Part shown: positions 8,784 through 18,597 of the stretch, in pieces
Layout of the letters: each line of letters opens with the position of its first letter
How positions within the stretch are numbered: position 1 is the first letter of the stretch
DNA from: Streptomyces sp. NBC_00289
GTDB taxonomy: Bacteria; Actinomycetota; Actinomycetes; Streptomycetales; Streptomycetaceae
Direction: 5' to 3'
DNA length: 64,000 nucleotides
Assembly (NCBI RefSeq): GCF_041435115.1
Contig: NZ_CP108046.1
Coordinates: forward strand, 1,302,001 to 1,366,000
Made by a program: the position numbers and the translations under genes
The notes under the pieces: model-generated
What the model was told of the DNA's origin: nothing
Databases searched by the model: none
Seen by the model: the letters and a program-made list of their open reading frames with translations, nothing else

Positions 8784-9521
8784 TCACATTCGGCGCAGCC
8801 AGTCGTCGGCCACGCCGTGCATCGCCTGCCCCTGTTGCTCGGTGCGCAGGTGAGCGTCGTCCAGCCGGTAGGTGAGCTTGCCGATCACCTCGACCACCCC
8901 GTCGATCCGACGGGTCATGGCGAGGGCGATCTCCGTCTCGCTCTTGCGTTCCATGTGGCCGGTGAGGGTGACGACGCCCTCCGCCACGGAGACCTCGACG
9001 CTGCCCGGCGGCAACCACAGAGCGCGCACCAGGACTTCCTCGATCACCACGTCGCGGATCTCCTTGTCGGGCCGCAGGAAGACCTGGAGCAGCTCGCGGC
9101 GGGTCACGATCCCGACGAGCCGGTCCTCCTCGTCGAGGACGGGCAGCCGTTCCACGCGCCGCTGCGCCATGGTGCGGGCGGCCTGGACGATGGTGTCGTC
9201 GGCGTGCACCGTGACGGGCGGCCGCGTCATCAGCTCACCGGCGGTGCGGGCCGTGCCTTTGGCGGCCTGACGCCTGGCGCCTGGTGTCAGCGCGGTGAGC
9301 CCCGCATGACGCTTCGGCTCGTACGGGTCGGCTGCGGTCGCCTGGTGCATCATCAGGTCCGTTTCGGACAGCACACCGACGACCCTCTCGTCCTCGTCGA
9401 CCACCGGCAGTCCGCTGATCCGGTGGGTCGCCAGCAACCGGGCCACCTCCTTGAACGGTGTGCCGTGCTCGGCGCGGACGACGTCCGTAGTCATCATGGA
9501 GCCGACCTTGTGGTGCCTCAT
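8784..9521 (-). CDS. CBS-CBS-BON domain protein
   Basis: A 245-residue protein with two CBS motifs (about residues 5-60 and 95-155) followed by a BON domain (about 170-220). CBS pairs bind adenosine nucleotides and act as energy sensors. The motifs SGLPVVDEDERVVGVLSETDLM and ERLPVLDEEDRLVGIVTRRELL are the two characteristic beta-alpha ends. The BON part reads VEVSVAEGVVTLTGHMERKSETEIA. A charged linker of about 35 residues separates the CBS units. It lies 13 bp after the acyltransferase gene and 16 bp before the flavodoxin gene. A paralogue lies at 26093-26797. Its partner is unknown; regulation of the neighbouring acyltransferase is a fair guess from the operon. Confidence 0.88.
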   Translation of the reverse strand: MRHHKVGSMMTTDVVRAEHGTPFKEVARLLATHRISGLPVVDEDERVVGVLSETDLMMHQATAADPYEPKRHAGLTALTPGARRQAAKGTARTAGELMTRPPVTVHADDTIVQAARTMAQRRVERLPVLDEEDRLVGIVTRRELLQVFLRPDKEIRDVVIEEVLVRALWLPPGSVEVSVAEGVVTLTGHMERKSETEIALAMTRRIDGVVEVIGKLTYRLDDAHLRTEQQGQAMHGVADDWLRRM

Positions 9522-9534
9522 GGTCGTTCCCTCC

Positions 9535-12228
9535 TCAGCGCAGTCGGCGCAGATACGGGTCCTGGGGGCGACGCGGCAGCAGGCGTACCCGTGCGTCGAG
9601 CACGGTGACGCCGCCCGGTGTCGCCAGGACGGGGTTGAGGTCGGCCTCGGCCAGTTGCGGCAGGTCCGCCGCCATCCGGGACAGCCGCAGCAGTAGCTGT
9701 TCCAGTTCCTCGAGGTCGACGGGGGAGTTTCCGTTCGCGCCCACCAGCAGCGGGGCCCACCGCGGCGAGATGATCAGCTCGTGCACGTCGCGGTCGGTGA
9801 GCGGGGCGAGGCGGGCCGCGTGGTCGGCGAGCACCTCGGTGGCCGTGCCGCCCAGCCCGAACAGGACCAGCGGTCCGAAGACCTCGTCCTGGGCCACGCC
9901 CGCGAACAGCTCGGTGCCGCGGGCGGCGAGGGGTTGCACGACCACGCCGGTCATGAGTCCGGCGAAGCGGGTCTCCAGGTCCCGGAACGCGGCCCGCACC
10001 TGGGAGTCACCGCGCAGGTCGAGGTGGACGGCGTGCTGCTGGGTCTTGTGCAGGAGTCCGGGCCAGTGGGCCTTCATGACCACCCGGCCGTCGAAGCCGC
10101 GCAGCCGGGAGGCGGCGAGCACGGCGTCGTCCTCGGTCTCCGCCCAGGCCCAGGGGGTCTGTGGGATGCCGTAGCAGGCCAGCAGGTCGGCGCAGGTGCG
10201 CGGGTCGAGCCAGCCGCCGTCGGAATGCGCCGCCAGGTACTCCGCGACGACGGTGCGGGCCCGCCCGGTCTCGGTGTCGTCGAGATCCGGGACGACGCCG
10301 GCGGGCCGGGCGAGCCATTCGGCACGCTCGGCGGCGTGGGCCAGTGCGCGGGCGGCCGCCTGCGGTTCGGCGTACGAGGGGATCGTGGCGCCGTCGGCGG
10401 CGGGGAGCAGCCGTACGGACCGGTCCTGCTCCAGACGTACGGCGAGCACGGGCCGCGCCCGCCGTCCGGGAGCCGCGGTGAGGGCCCGCGCCAGGTCGTC
10501 GCCGGTGGCGGCGGCGAGCGCCGTGGGCACGAGAGCCACCACGACAGCGTCGATGCCGGGGCACCGGGTGAGGCGGTCGACGCACTCGGTGAGCTGCTCC
10601 TCGGACACGGTGGCGGTGGCGTCGACGGGATTGCCGATGGCGGCGCCGTCCGGCAGCACACCGAGCAGTTCGTCGATCATCGCTGGAGTGAAGGGGGGCA
10701 GCGCCAGTCCCGCCTCCGCGCAGGCGTCGGCGGTGAGCACTCCTGCGCCGCCCGCGTTGGTGACGATCGCGACGCGGCTGCCTTCCGGCAACGGCTGTGA
10801 GTGGAACAGGGCGGCCGTTTCCAGGAGTTCGCCGACCGAGCGGGTCGCGGTGATGCCGGCCTGGGTGAACAGTGCGCCGCGGGTCATGGTGCGGGTGGCG
10901 GCGGCCGCTGTGTGCGAGGCAGCCGCCTTGCGACCCGCCTCGGTACGGCCGGCGTCGACGGTCAGTACCGGGATGCGGCGGGTCACGCGCCGGGCGGTAC
11001 GGGAGAAGGCGCGCGGGTTGCCGAAGGACTCCAGGTGCAGCAGGGCGAGGTCGGTGCGGCCGTCGCTCTCCCACCACTGGAGCATGTCATTGCCGCTGAC
11101 GTCGTACTTGTCGCCGAGGGAGGCGAAGGACGAGACGCCGATGCCCAGCCGGGACAGTCCGTCGAGCAGCGCGATGCCGACTCCGCCGGACTGCACGGCG
11201 ACACCGGCCGTCCCGGGGCGGGGATGTTCGGCGGCGAAGGTGGCGTCGAGGCTCAGTCCGGCTTCCGTGTTGGAGACGCCGAGGCAGTTGGGTCCGACCA
11301 GCCGCATGCCGTAGGTACGGCATGCGGTCAGCAGGGTCCTCGCCTGAACGTGGTCGAGTCCGGCGGTGACGACGACGAGCGCGCGTACCCCGGCCCTTCC
11401 GCACTCGTCGGCGACGACCGGGACGGCGGCGGCCGGGACGGCCACGATCACCAGGTCGGGCGTCTTCGGCAGCTCCGCGACGGACGGATGGGCCGGCACG
11501 CCGAGCACCGAGGTGACGCAGGGGTTCACGGCGAACAGGCGATGGGTGAAGCCGCCGGTCTGCAGGTGGTGCAGGACGGCCCGGCCCACTGATCCGGGCG
11601 TGCGTCCCGCGCCGACCACGGCGACCACGGACGGTCGCAGCAGGGGCAGCAGGCTGGCGATGTCGGCGGACCGGCCCCGGGCCTCGACGGCCGACAGGTA
11701 TGCGTCGTCCTGGTCGAGGTGGACGGTGCAGCGCACCTCCGGCCCCTCGAAGCGGCGGGAGGTGCGCAGACCGAGGTCGGCGAACAGGCGGAGCACCTCG
11801 TGGTTCTCGCTGAGCGCGTCGGCGGTGAAGGTGGTGATGCCCTCCGCCCGCGCCGCCGAGACCAGGTGCTCGACGAGCAGGGTGCCCACGCCCCGGTGGT
11901 GCAGGCCGTCGGCGACGGCGATGGAGATCTCCGCGCCGTCCTTCTCCCCGCCGGTGTCGTATTCGGCCAGCCCGATCACCGCGCCGTTCGCCTCGGCCAG
12001 CAGGGCCCGGTAGCCCGGGCGCGCGGAGGCGCAGGCCCGGTCGGCCGCCATGGCCGCGGAGCGCCGGCTCGCCGCGAAGAACCGCAGGCGGAGGTTGTCC
12101 TGCGACATCTCCCCGTAGAGCCCCCGCAGCTGGTCGTGGTCACTCGGCAGCACCCGTCGTATGCACACGGTGGTGCCGTCCGCGAGCAGGGCGTGGACCG
12201 AGGATCGGTCGAGCAGGTCGTCCGTCAT
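9535..12228 (-). CDS. GNAT acetyltransferase fused to ADP-forming acyl-CoA synthetase domains (Pat/ACD-like)
   Basis: An 897-residue multidomain protein. Residues ~1-170 form a GNAT domain (IRRVLPSDHDQL, then GVGTLLVEHLVSAARAEGI). Residues ~190-320 form a CoA-binding Rossmann domain (VVAVVGAGRTPGSVG). Residues ~325-480 are succinyl-CoA-ligase-like, including ASHTAAAA around the ligase loop. The C-terminal ~230 residues are ATP-grasp (VVMKAHWPGLLHKT, GVVVQPLAARGTELFAGV, EADLNPVLA). Proteins with this domain set include the bacterial lysine acetyltransferase Pat, which silences acetyl-CoA synthetase, and nucleotide-forming acetyl-CoA synthetases. Which activity dominates is not decidable here. 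It is the first gene of an operon with CBS-BON and flavodoxin genes, behind paired hypoxia boxes. Confidence 0.85.
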   Translation of the reverse strand: MTDDLLDRSSVHALLADGTTVCIRRVLPSDHDQLRGLYGEMSQDNLRLRFFAASRRSAAMAADRACASARPGYRALLAEANGAVIGLAEYDTGGEKDGAEISIAVADGLHHRGVGTLLVEHLVSAARAEGITTFTADALSENHEVLRLFADLGLRTSRRFEGPEVRCTVHLDQDDAYLSAVEARGRSADIASLLPLLRPSVVAVVGAGRTPGSVGRAVLHHLQTGGFTHRLFAVNPCVTSVLGVPAHPSVAELPKTPDLVIVAVPAAAVPVVADECGRAGVRALVVVTAGLDHVQARTLLTACRTYGMRLVGPNCLGVSNTEAGLSLDATFAAEHPRPGTAGVAVQSGGVGIALLDGLSRLGIGVSSFASLGDKYDVSGNDMLQWWESDGRTDLALLHLESFGNPRAFSRTARRVTRRIPVLTVDAGRTEAGRKAAASHTAAAATRTMTRGALFTQAGITATRSVGELLETAALFHSQPLPEGSRVAIVTNAGGAGVLTADACAEAGLALPPFTPAMIDELLGVLPDGAAIGNPVDATATVSEEQLTECVDRLTRCPGIDAVVVALVPTALAAATGDDLARALTAAPGRRARPVLAVRLEQDRSVRLLPAADGATIPSYAEPQAAARALAHAAERAEWLARPAGVVPDLDDTETGRARTVVAEYLAAHSDGGWLDPRTCADLLACYGIPQTPWAWAETEDDAVLAASRLRGFDGRVVMKAHWPGLLHKTQQHAVHLDLRGDSQVRAAFRDLETRFAGLMTGVVVQPLAARGTELFAGVAQDEVFGPLVLFGLGGTATEVLADHAARLAPLTDRDVHELIISPRWAPLLVGANGNSPVDLEELEQLLLRLSRMAADLPQLAEADLNPVLATPGGVTVLDARVRLLPRRPQDPYLRRLR

Positions 12229-12311
12229 CGCTGGTCTCCTCCATGGCTTCCCGTACTTCGATCGTCCGGCGGGGCGGCGGCGGAGCCCATGGGCTGTGCG
12301 GGGCCACCCCG

Positions 12312-12325
12312 GGGCCGGTCGGCCC
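12312..12325. promoter_or_regulatory. DevR/OsdR-type box, exact, upstream of the acyltransferase operon
   Basis: GGGCCGGTCGGCCC is an exact match 84 nt upstream of the ATG at 12228. Confidence 0.7.
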
Positions 12326-12333
12326 TTTCGCCG

Positions 12334-12347
12334 CGGCCGGCCGGCCC
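12334..12347. promoter_or_regulatory. Second box (one mismatch) paired with 12312
   Basis: CGGCCGGCCGGCCC has one mismatch to the palindrome and starts 22 bp from the exact box, two helical turns, as expected for cooperative dimers. Confidence 0.55.
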
Positions 12348-12370
12348 CGGCACACCGAACGATCAGCGCG

Positions 12371-13384
12371 TCATTCGTCCGCCACCAGCGCCGTCAGGTC
12401 CAGGAGGCGGTTGGTGTATCCCCATTCGTTGTCGTACCAGCCGAACACCTTGGCCAGCGTGCCGTTGGCCTGGGTCAGCGCCGGGTCGAAGACGCAGGAC
12501 ACGGGATCGCCGATGACGTCGCGGGACACGATCGGGGCCTTCGACACGCGCAGGATGCCGTTCAGCGGGCCCTCCGCGGCCTCCTCGAACACGGCGTTGA
12601 TCTCGTCCGCGGTGGTCTCCCGGCCAAGGACGACGGCCAGGTCGGTGAGCGAGCCGTCCTCCACGGGCACCCGGACCGCGATCCCCTCCAGGGCCCCGGC
12701 CAGCTCCGGCAGCACCAGGCCCACGGCACGGGCGGCTCCGGTGCTGGTGGGGATGATGCTCAGGGCTGCCGAGCGGGCCCGGCGGAGGTCCTTGTGCGGG
12801 CCGTCGAGCAGGGACTGGTCGTTGGTGTAGCCGTGGATGGTGGTCATCATGCCGCGTTCGATGCCGAAGGCGTCGTGGAGCACCTTGACCATCGGGGCGA
12901 CGCAGTTGGTGGTGCAGGAGGCGGCGGAGACGATCCGGTCGCGGTGCCGGTCGTAGACGTTGTCGTTGACGCCCATCACGATGGTGGCGTCCACACCCCT
13001 GCCGGGGGCCGACAACAGCACGGTGTGGGCTCCGCCCTTCAGGTGCAGGGCCGCGGAGTCGCGGTCGCGGAAGCGGCCGGTGGACTCGACGACGATGCCG
13101 GCGCCGTAGTCGGACCAGTGCAGGGCGGCCGGGTCGCGCTCGGCGGTGACCTCGATGCGTCGCCCGTCGACCGTGATGGAGCTGTCGTCGTGCTGGACGT
13201 CGCGTCCGATGCGCCCGAACGTCGAGTCGTACTCGAGCAGGTGGGCCAGGGTGGCGGGTGAGGTGATGTCGTTGACGGCGACCACCTGGGCGACCTGGGT
13301 CCCTTCCTCGGCCCGGTCGAGGGCCGCGCGCAGATAGGTGCGGCCGATGCGGCCGAAGCCGTTGATGCCGACGCGTACGGGCAT
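12371..13384 (-). CDS. gap: Glyceraldehyde-3-phosphate dehydrogenase
   Basis: A 337-residue class I GAPDH, oxidising glyceraldehyde 3-phosphate with NAD(P)+ and phosphate. It starts PVRVGINGFGRIGR (Rossmann fold), has the catalytic Cys in SAASCTTNCVAP, the phosphate-site TSTGAARAVGLV, and ends WYDNEWGYTNRLLDLTALV. The ATG at 13384 is the family start; the frame stays open far upstream only because of high GC. It follows phosphoketolase by 32 bp and should be co-transcribed with it. Phosphoketolase yields GAP, so an extra GAPDH beside it makes metabolic sense. It is probably a second, condition-specific copy rather than the housekeeping one. Confidence 0.95.
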   Translation of the reverse strand: MPVRVGINGFGRIGRTYLRAALDRAEEGTQVAQVVAVNDITSPATLAHLLEYDSTFGRIGRDVQHDDSSITVDGRRIEVTAERDPAALHWSDYGAGIVVESTGRFRDRDSAALHLKGGAHTVLLSAPGRGVDATIVMGVNDNVYDRHRDRIVSAASCTTNCVAPMVKVLHDAFGIERGMMTTIHGYTNDQSLLDGPHKDLRRARSAALSIIPTSTGAARAVGLVLPELAGALEGIAVRVPVEDGSLTDLAVVLGRETTADEINAVFEEAAEGPLNGILRVSKAPIVSRDVIGDPVSCVFDPALTQANGTLAKVFGWYDNEWGYTNRLLDLTALVADE

Positions 13385-13416
13385 GGCGGTGGGTTCCTTC
13401 CCGGGCGTGGGGAGGT

Positions 13417-15798
13417 TCAGGAGTTCCAGGTCCAGTCGGCGACTTCGGGCAGGTCGGTGCCGTGCTCGCGGATCCAGGACTGGTGGCGGGTACGGGCGTC
13501 GGCCATCTCCTGGCGTACGGCGGCGGCGCGCACCGCGAGGCCGGGGACCCGGTCGACGACGTCCATGACGAGCCGGTAGCGGTCGAGGTCGTTGCGGACG
13601 ACCATGTCGAACGGCGTGGTCGTGGTGCCCGACTCCTTGTAGCCGCGCACGTGCAGGTTGCGGTGCCCGGTACGGCGGTAGGCGAGGCGGTGGATCAGCC
13701 AGGGGTAGCCGTGGTAGGCGAAGATCACCGGCTTGTCCTGGGTGAACAGTCCGTCGTACTCGAAGTCGCTCATGCCGTGCGGGTGTTCCTCCCGAGGCAG
13801 GAGCCGGGTCATGTCGACCACGTTGACCACGCGGACGGCGAGGTCCGGCAGGTGTCGGCGCAGCAACTGCGCGGCGGCCAGCACCTCCAGGGTGGGCACG
13901 TCTCCGGCGCAGGCGAGGACGACGTCGGGCTCGCCGCCGTTCTCCGTGCCGGCCCACTCCCAGATCCCGGCGCCGCGGGCGCAGTGCGCGCGGGCGGCGT
14001 CCATGGACAGCCAGTCGAAGGACGGCTGCTTGCCGGCCACGATCACGTTGACGTAGTCGCGGCTGCGCAGGGCGTGGTCGGCCACCGACAGCAGGGTGTT
14101 GGCGTCCGGCGGCAGGTAGACGCGCACGACGTCCGGGCTCTTGTTGAGGACGTGGTCGACGAAGCCGGGGTCCTGGTGGGAGAAGCCGTTGTGGTCCTGA
14201 CGCCACACGTGTGAGGTGAGCAGGTAGTTGAGGGAGGCGATGGGGGCGCGCCACGGCAGCTCCCGGGATGTCTTGAGCCACTTGATGTGCTGGTTGACCA
14301 TCGAGTCGACGATGTGGACGAACGCCTCGTAGCAGGAGAACAGCCCGTGCCGGCCGGTCAGCAGGTAGCCCTCCAGCCAGCCCTGGCAGGTGTGCTCCGA
14401 GAGGATCTCCATCACCCGGCCGTGGTGTTCGAGGTGTTCGTCGACCGGCAGGTGTTCGGCCTGCCAGGCCTTTCCGCTGACGTCGAAGACGGCCTGGAGC
14501 CGGTTGGAGGCCGTCTCGTCCGGTCCGACGAGGCGGAAGTCCCGGCGTCCGCCGGTGTCCTTCATCACCTGGGCGAGGAGGTCGCCGAGCACACGGGTGG
14601 GCTCGTGCAGGGTCGTGCCGGGCTTGTCGACGGGCACCGCGAAGTCGTCGAGCGGGGCGAGAGGGAGGTCCCGGACGAGCAGTCCGCCGTTGGCGTAGGG
14701 GCTCGCGCCCAGCCGCTTGGTGCCGTCGGGGACGCAGGCGAGGACGTCCGCGACGGGCCGGCCGTCGGAGCCGAAGAGCTCCCGGGGCCGGTACGAGCGC
14801 AGCCACGCCTCCAACTGGCGGAGGTGGTCGGGGTTTTCGCGAACGCCCGCGAGCGGCACCTGGTGGGCGCGCCAGGTGCCCTCGACGGGCTCGCCGTCCA
14901 CCTCGGCGGGCCCGGTCCAGCCCTTGGGCGTACGCAGCACGATCACGGGCCAGTGCACGCGCTCGGTGACGCCGTTCTCGCGGGCGGTCCGCTGCATCAC
15001 GGCGATGCGGTCCAGCGCCGTGTCCATCGCCGCCGCCATCGCCCGGTGCACCCGGGCGGGGTCGTCTCCGGTGACGTGGATCGGCTCGTGCCCGTAGCCG
15101 CGCAGCAGCTGGTCGAGTTCGGCCTCCGGAAGGCGGGAGAGCACCGTCGGGTTGGCGATCTTGTAGCCGTTGAGGTGCAGGATCGGCAGCACCGCGCCGT
15201 CGTGGACCGGATCGAGGAACTTGTTGGAGTGCCAGGCGGCGGCCAGCGGGCCGGTCTCCGCCTCACCGTCGCCGATCACGCAGGCGACCAGCAGGTCGGG
15301 GTGGTCGAACGCGGCTCCGTAGGCGTGGGCCAGCGAGTAGCCGAGCTCGCCGCCCTCGTGGATCGAGCCGGGCGTCTCCGGGGCGACGTGACTGGGCACA
15401 CCGCCCGGGAAGGAGAACTGCCGGAACAGCCGCGCCATGCCCTCCCCGTCCCGCGACACGTCCGGATAGGTCTGGCTGTAGCTGCCCTCCAGCCACGAGT
15501 TGGCCAGGATCGCCGGACCCCCGTGCCCAGGCCCCCACACGCACAGCGCGTCCAGCCCCCTGGCCTTGATCACCCGGTTGAGGTGGGTGTGGACCAGGTT
15601 GAGGCCGGGCGAGGTGCCCCAGTGGCCGAGCAGCCTGGGCTTGATGTGCTCGGGGCGCAGGGGCTCGGTGAGCAACGGATTGGACATCAGGTAGATCTGG
15701 CCGGCGGTGAGATAGTTGGCGGCGCGCCAGTGCGCGTCCAGGGTGCGCAGTTCCTCGTCGGAAAGTACGGTGGCGTCCTGGTGTTCGACCTTGGACAT
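13417..15798 (-). CDS. xfp: Phosphoketolase (xylulose-5-phosphate/fructose-6-phosphate)
   Basis: A TPP enzyme that splits xylulose 5-phosphate (or fructose 6-phosphate) with phosphate to acetyl phosphate and GAP (or erythrose 4-phosphate). At 793 residues it has the normal length. Signature stretches include [15 protein letters not shown], the TPP/Mg motif [35 protein letters not shown] and [17 protein letters not shown] use the ATG at 15798 (MSKVEHQD), with GGAG nine bases upstream; the frame is open 26 codons further. Together with gap it forms a leftward operon, divergent from ppk2 with only 53 bp between. Acetyl phosphate could serve substrate-level ATP formation under low oxygen. No hypoxia box is visible upstream. 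Confidence 0.95.
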   Translation of the reverse strand: MSKVEHQDATVLSDEELRTLDAHWRAANYLTAGQIYLMSNPLLTEPLRPEHIKPRLLGHWGTSPGLNLVHTHLNRVIKARGLDALCVWGPGHGGPAILANSWLEGSYSQTYPDVSRDGEGMARLFRQFSFPGGVPSHVAPETPGSIHEGGELGYSLAHAYGAAFDHPDLLVACVIGDGEAETGPLAAAWHSNKFLDPVHDGAVLPILHLNGYKIANPTVLSRLPEAELDQLLRGYGHEPIHVTGDDPARVHRAMAAAMDTALDRIAVMQRTARENGVTERVHWPVIVLRTPKGWTGPAEVDGEPVEGTWRAHQVPLAGVRENPDHLRQLEAWLRSYRPRELFGSDGRPVADVLACVPDGTKRLGASPYANGGLLVRDLPLAPLDDFAVPVDKPGTTLHEPTRVLGDLLAQVMKDTGGRRDFRLVGPDETASNRLQAVFDVSGKAWQAEHLPVDEHLEHHGRVMEILSEHTCQGWLEGYLLTGRHGLFSCYEAFVHIVDSMVNQHIKWLKTSRELPWRAPIASLNYLLTSHVWRQDHNGFSHQDPGFVDHVLNKSPDVVRVYLPPDANTLLSVADHALRSRDYVNVIVAGKQPSFDWLSMDAARAHCARGAGIWEWAGTENGGEPDVVLACAGDVPTLEVLAAAQLLRRHLPDLAVRVVNVVDMTRLLPREEHPHGMSDFEYDGLFTQDKPVIFAYHGYPWLIHRLAYRRTGHRNLHVRGYKESGTTTTPFDMVVRNDLDRYRLVMDVVDRVPGLAVRAAAVRQEMADARTRHQSWIREHGTDLPEVADWTWNS

Positions 15799-15851
15799 GA
15801 GTGAGACTCCGGAAGTCGTCGGCGTAGAGGTCATCGGGCGGTGGAGGCGGC

Positions 15852-16655
15852 ATGGCCGGCAAGAAGGCGGCGACACTGCCGCGCAAGGCGTACGAGAAGG
15901 AACTGCTGCGCCTGCAGACCGAGTTGGTGAAGCTGCAGGAATGGGTGCGGGCGTCGGGCACCCGGCTGGTGGTCGTCTTCGAGGGACGGGACGCGGCGGG
16001 CAAGGGCGGCACGATCAAACGGGTCGCCGAACACCTCAACCCGCGGGTGGCCACGATCACGGCGCTCCCCAAGCCGACCGAGCGCGAGCGTACGCAGTGG
16101 TACTTCCAGCGGTACGTCGAGAACCTGCCGGCGGCCGGGGAGATCGTGCTGTTCGACCGGTCCTGGTACAACCGGGCCGGGGTCGAGCACGTGATGGACT
16201 TCTGCACGAAGGAGGAGCACCAGCTCTTCCTGCGCCAGTGCCCGATCTTCGAGCGCATGCTGGTCGAGGACGGCATCCTGCTGCGCAAGTACTGGTTCTC
16301 GGTGAGCGACACCGAGCAGCAGGAGCGCTTCCGGCGCCGCCTCGATGATCCACTGCGGCGCTGGAAGCTGTCCCCGATGGACCTCGAGTCGATCACCCGC
16401 TGGGAGGCGTACTCCCGGGCCAAGGACGAGATGATGGTGCACACCGACATCTCCGAGGCGCCCTGGTACGTGGTCGAGAGCGACGACAAGCGCCGGGCAC
16501 GGCTGAACATGATCGCCCATCTGCTGGACTCCGTGCCCTACCGTGATGTGCCCCCGGCCGTCCTCGAGCTTCCGAAGCGACCGGAGTCGACCGGCTACGT
16601 GCGCACCTCGCGCGATCTGCAGACCTACGTCCCCGACCACGCGGCGAATCTCTGA
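15852..16655 (+). CDS. ppk2: Polyphosphate kinase 2 (PPK2)
   Basis: A 267-residue PPK2 of the one-domain type, which moves phosphate between polyphosphate and nucleoside diphosphates. The Walker A loop is [15 protein letters not shown] (about residues 44-58), and Walker B with the conserved lid residues is [16 protein letters not shown]. The sequence [19 protein letters not shown] and the C-terminal [10 protein letters not shown] are also typical. The length suits the short PPK2 classes that use ADP/GDP. It is divergent from phosphoketolase and convergent, with a 17-bp gap, on the Usp at 16673. A polyphosphate energy reserve fits the dormancy theme. Confidence 0.95.
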   Translation: MAGKKAATLPRKAYEKELLRLQTELVKLQEWVRASGTRLVVVFEGRDAAGKGGTIKRVAEHLNPRVATITALPKPTERERTQWYFQRYVENLPAAGEIVLFDRSWYNRAGVEHVMDFCTKEEHQLFLRQCPIFERMLVEDGILLRKYWFSVSDTEQQERFRRRLDDPLRRWKLSPMDLESITRWEAYSRAKDEMMVHTDISEAPWYVVESDDKRRARLNMIAHLLDSVPYRDVPPAVLELPKRPESTGYVRTSRDLQTYVPDHAANL

Positions 16656-16672
16656 GGAGCCGGCCACCACTG

Positions 16673-17545
16673 TCACACCCGCTCGGGTACGACGGCGACG
16701 GCGCAGGCGGCGTGGTGCAGCACCGCGTGGGCGACGCGCCCCAGCTGAAGCCCGAGGTGCCCCTGGTCGCGCCGGGCGCCGACCACCAGGAGGTCGGCCT
16801 CGTGGGAGGCGGCCAGGAGCACCCTGCGGGCGGGGCCCTCCTCTGTGCGACCGCGTAGTTCCACATCCGCGGGCGCGTCCTTCAGCGCCTGCTCCAGGGC
16901 CTCGACGGCCTGCTGTTCGTGCAGTCTGGCGGGTTCCCCGACGAGCAGGGGGTGGTCGGTGGTCTCGTGCGCGGGGCATCGCCAGGCGCGTACGGCGTCC
17001 AGGGTCGCCCGGCGCAGCCTCGCCTCCTGGACGGCGAAGCGAAGTGCGGCGGAGCCCGGCCCGGTCTCGCCGACACCCACGACGACGCGGCCGTGGGCTG
17101 TGGCCCGGCCCTGGTTGTCGTCGCCGCCGCGCAGCACGATCACCGGGCAGTCCGCGTGAGCGGCGACGGTCAGGCCGACCGACCCGAGCAGCACCTCCAG
17201 GAGGCCGCTGCGACCGCGGGTGCCGAGCACCAGCGCGGAGGCGTTGCGTCCCTCCCGGACGAGGGCGTACTCGGGTTCCTCGGGCAGCACGTCGGTGGAG
17301 ACGTCGACGTCGGGCCGACGCAGGCGGAGCCGCTGTGCGGCGGTCCGCACGATGTCCTCGGCCGTGACCTGCTCGGCCGGCTTGCCGAAGTCGGCCGCGA
17401 GGGACTCGCCCTCGTACCGTTCCCAGAGCGAGGCGTACACCAGGCGCAGCGGGGCGCCGCGCAGGGCGGCCTCGTCGGCCGCCCAGTCGGCGGCCCGCAG
17501 GCTCGGCTCGGAGCCGTCCACGCCGACCACGATCGGAAGGTCCAT
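16673..17545 (-). CDS. Universal stress protein, tandem UspA domains
   Basis: A protein of about 290 residues with two full UspA domains. Domain 1 runs from IVVGVDGSEPSLRAADWA to LVLGTRGRSGLLEVLLGSVGLTVAAHADCPVIVL, and domain 2 from RVVVGVGETGPGSAALRFA to LLVVGARRDQGHLGLQLGRVAHAVLHHAACAVAVVP. The G-2x-G-9x-G(S/T) ATP-binding pattern is clear in domain 1. I take the ATG at 17545; a GTG at 17554 overlapping the upstream stop codon as GTGA is an alternative that adds three residues. It is the last gene of the leftward Usp-adh-Usp operon from 19503. Confidence 0.9.
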   Translation of the reverse strand: MDLPIVVGVDGSEPSLRAADWAADEAALRGAPLRLVYASLWERYEGESLAADFGKPAEQVTAEDIVRTAAQRLRLRRPDVDVSTDVLPEEPEYALVREGRNASALVLGTRGRSGLLEVLLGSVGLTVAAHADCPVIVLRGGDDNQGRATAHGRVVVGVGETGPGSAALRFAVQEARLRRATLDAVRAWRCPAHETTDHPLLVGEPARLHEQQAVEALEQALKDAPADVELRGRTEEGPARRVLLAASHEADLLVVGARRDQGHLGLQLGRVAHAVLHHAACAVAVVPERV

Positions 17546-17550
17546 CGTCC

Positions 17551-18573
17551 TCACCGCCCCGCGCCCATGTCGAAGACGATCCGGGCCTTGACCTCACCGC
17601 GCAGCACCTCGTCGATGGAGTCGTTGACGGAGACGAGGGGGCGGGCCTCGTAGATGACTTTGGTGCGGCCGGCCGCGTGCAGCTGGAAGACCTCGGCGAG
17701 GTCCTGCCGGGTGCCGACGATCGAGCCGATCACGGAGGTGCCGTTGAGCACGGTGTCGAAGATGGGCACGCGGACCGTGCCGTGTGCCGGCAGGGCCACC
17801 ATGACCAGCTTGCCGCCGCGTCGCAGCCCGGAGTTGACGGCCTCGAAGGCCGCGTCGTTCACCGCGAGCGCGATGGCGGCGTGGGCTCCGCCGTGCTGCT
17901 TGAGCACCTCGCCGACGTTGTCCTTGCGAGCGTCGATGAGGAGGTCCGCGCCGAGTTCGGCGGCGAGTTCGAGCTTCTCGTCGGTGACGTCGATCGCGGC
18001 GACGGTGGCACCGGCGATCTTCGCGTACTGCACGGCGAGGTGGCCGAGGCCGCCGATGCCGGAGACCGCGACCAGTTGGGTGGGCTTGACGTCGGCGACC
18101 TTCAGCGCCTTGTACGTCGTCACGCCCGCGCAGGTCAGCGGGGCGGCGTCCAGGGCGGTGATCCCGTCGGGCACGCGCTGCGCGAAGTCGGCCCAGGCCA
18201 GCATCTTCTCGGCGTATCCGCCGTCGCAGCCGTAGCCGGTGTTGACCTGCTGCTCGCACAGGGTCTCCCAGCCGGACAAACAGTGCTCGCACCGCCCGCA
18301 GGCCCTGCCGAGCCAGGGCACGGCGACGCGCTGCCCGACGGACAGGTGGGTGACGCCCTCGCCGAGCGCCTCCACCAGGCCGACGCCCTCGTGCCCGGGG
18401 ACGAACGGCGGGTTCGGCTTGACCGGCCAGTCGCCGTGCGCCGCGTGGATGTCGGTGTGGCACAGTCCGGACGCCTCCACCCGGACGCGGACCTGGCCGG
18501 GGCCGGGCTCCGGGTCGGGACGCTCCTCGATGACGAGGGGTTCGCCGAACGCTCGTACGACCGCTGCCTTCAT
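17551..18573 (-). CDS. adhP: Zinc-dependent alcohol dehydrogenase, AdhP type
   Basis: A 340-residue ethanol-class dehydrogenase. It has the catalytic zinc residues in GLCHTDIHAAHGDWP and GHEGVGLVEALGEGV, the structural zinc cysteines in ACGRCEHCLSGWETLCEQQ, and the NAD motif AVSGIGGLGHLAVQYAK. The compact length and the NTGYGCDGGYAEK block match bacterial AdhP (propanol-preferring) enzymes, which oxidise ethanol or reduce acetaldehyde. GAGGAG is eight bases upstream of the ATG. It sits between two Usp genes: 24 bp after the one at 18598 and overlapping or nearly touching the one at 17545. It complements AdhE at the acetaldehyde/ethanol step. Confidence 0.93.
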   Translation of the reverse strand: MKAAVVRAFGEPLVIEERPDPEPGPGQVRVRVEASGLCHTDIHAAHGDWPVKPNPPFVPGHEGVGLVEALGEGVTHLSVGQRVAVPWLGRACGRCEHCLSGWETLCEQQVNTGYGCDGGYAEKMLAWADFAQRVPDGITALDAAPLTCAGVTTYKALKVADVKPTQLVAVSGIGGLGHLAVQYAKIAGATVAAIDVTDEKLELAAELGADLLIDARKDNVGEVLKQHGGAHAAIALAVNDAAFEAVNSGLRRGGKLVMVALPAHGTVRVPIFDTVLNGTSVIGSIVGTRQDLAEVFQLHAAGRTKVIYEARPLVSVNDSIDEVLRGEVKARIVFDMGAGR

Positions 18574-18597
18574 GGGTTTCTTCTCCTCAGGGACGGG

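Noticed and set aside
12371..14806. 811-residue frame that would fuse GAPDH to an upstream segment
   Set aside because: The upstream part is an out-of-frame reading of phosphoketolase. The GAPDH start MPVRVGINGFGRIGR is at 13384.
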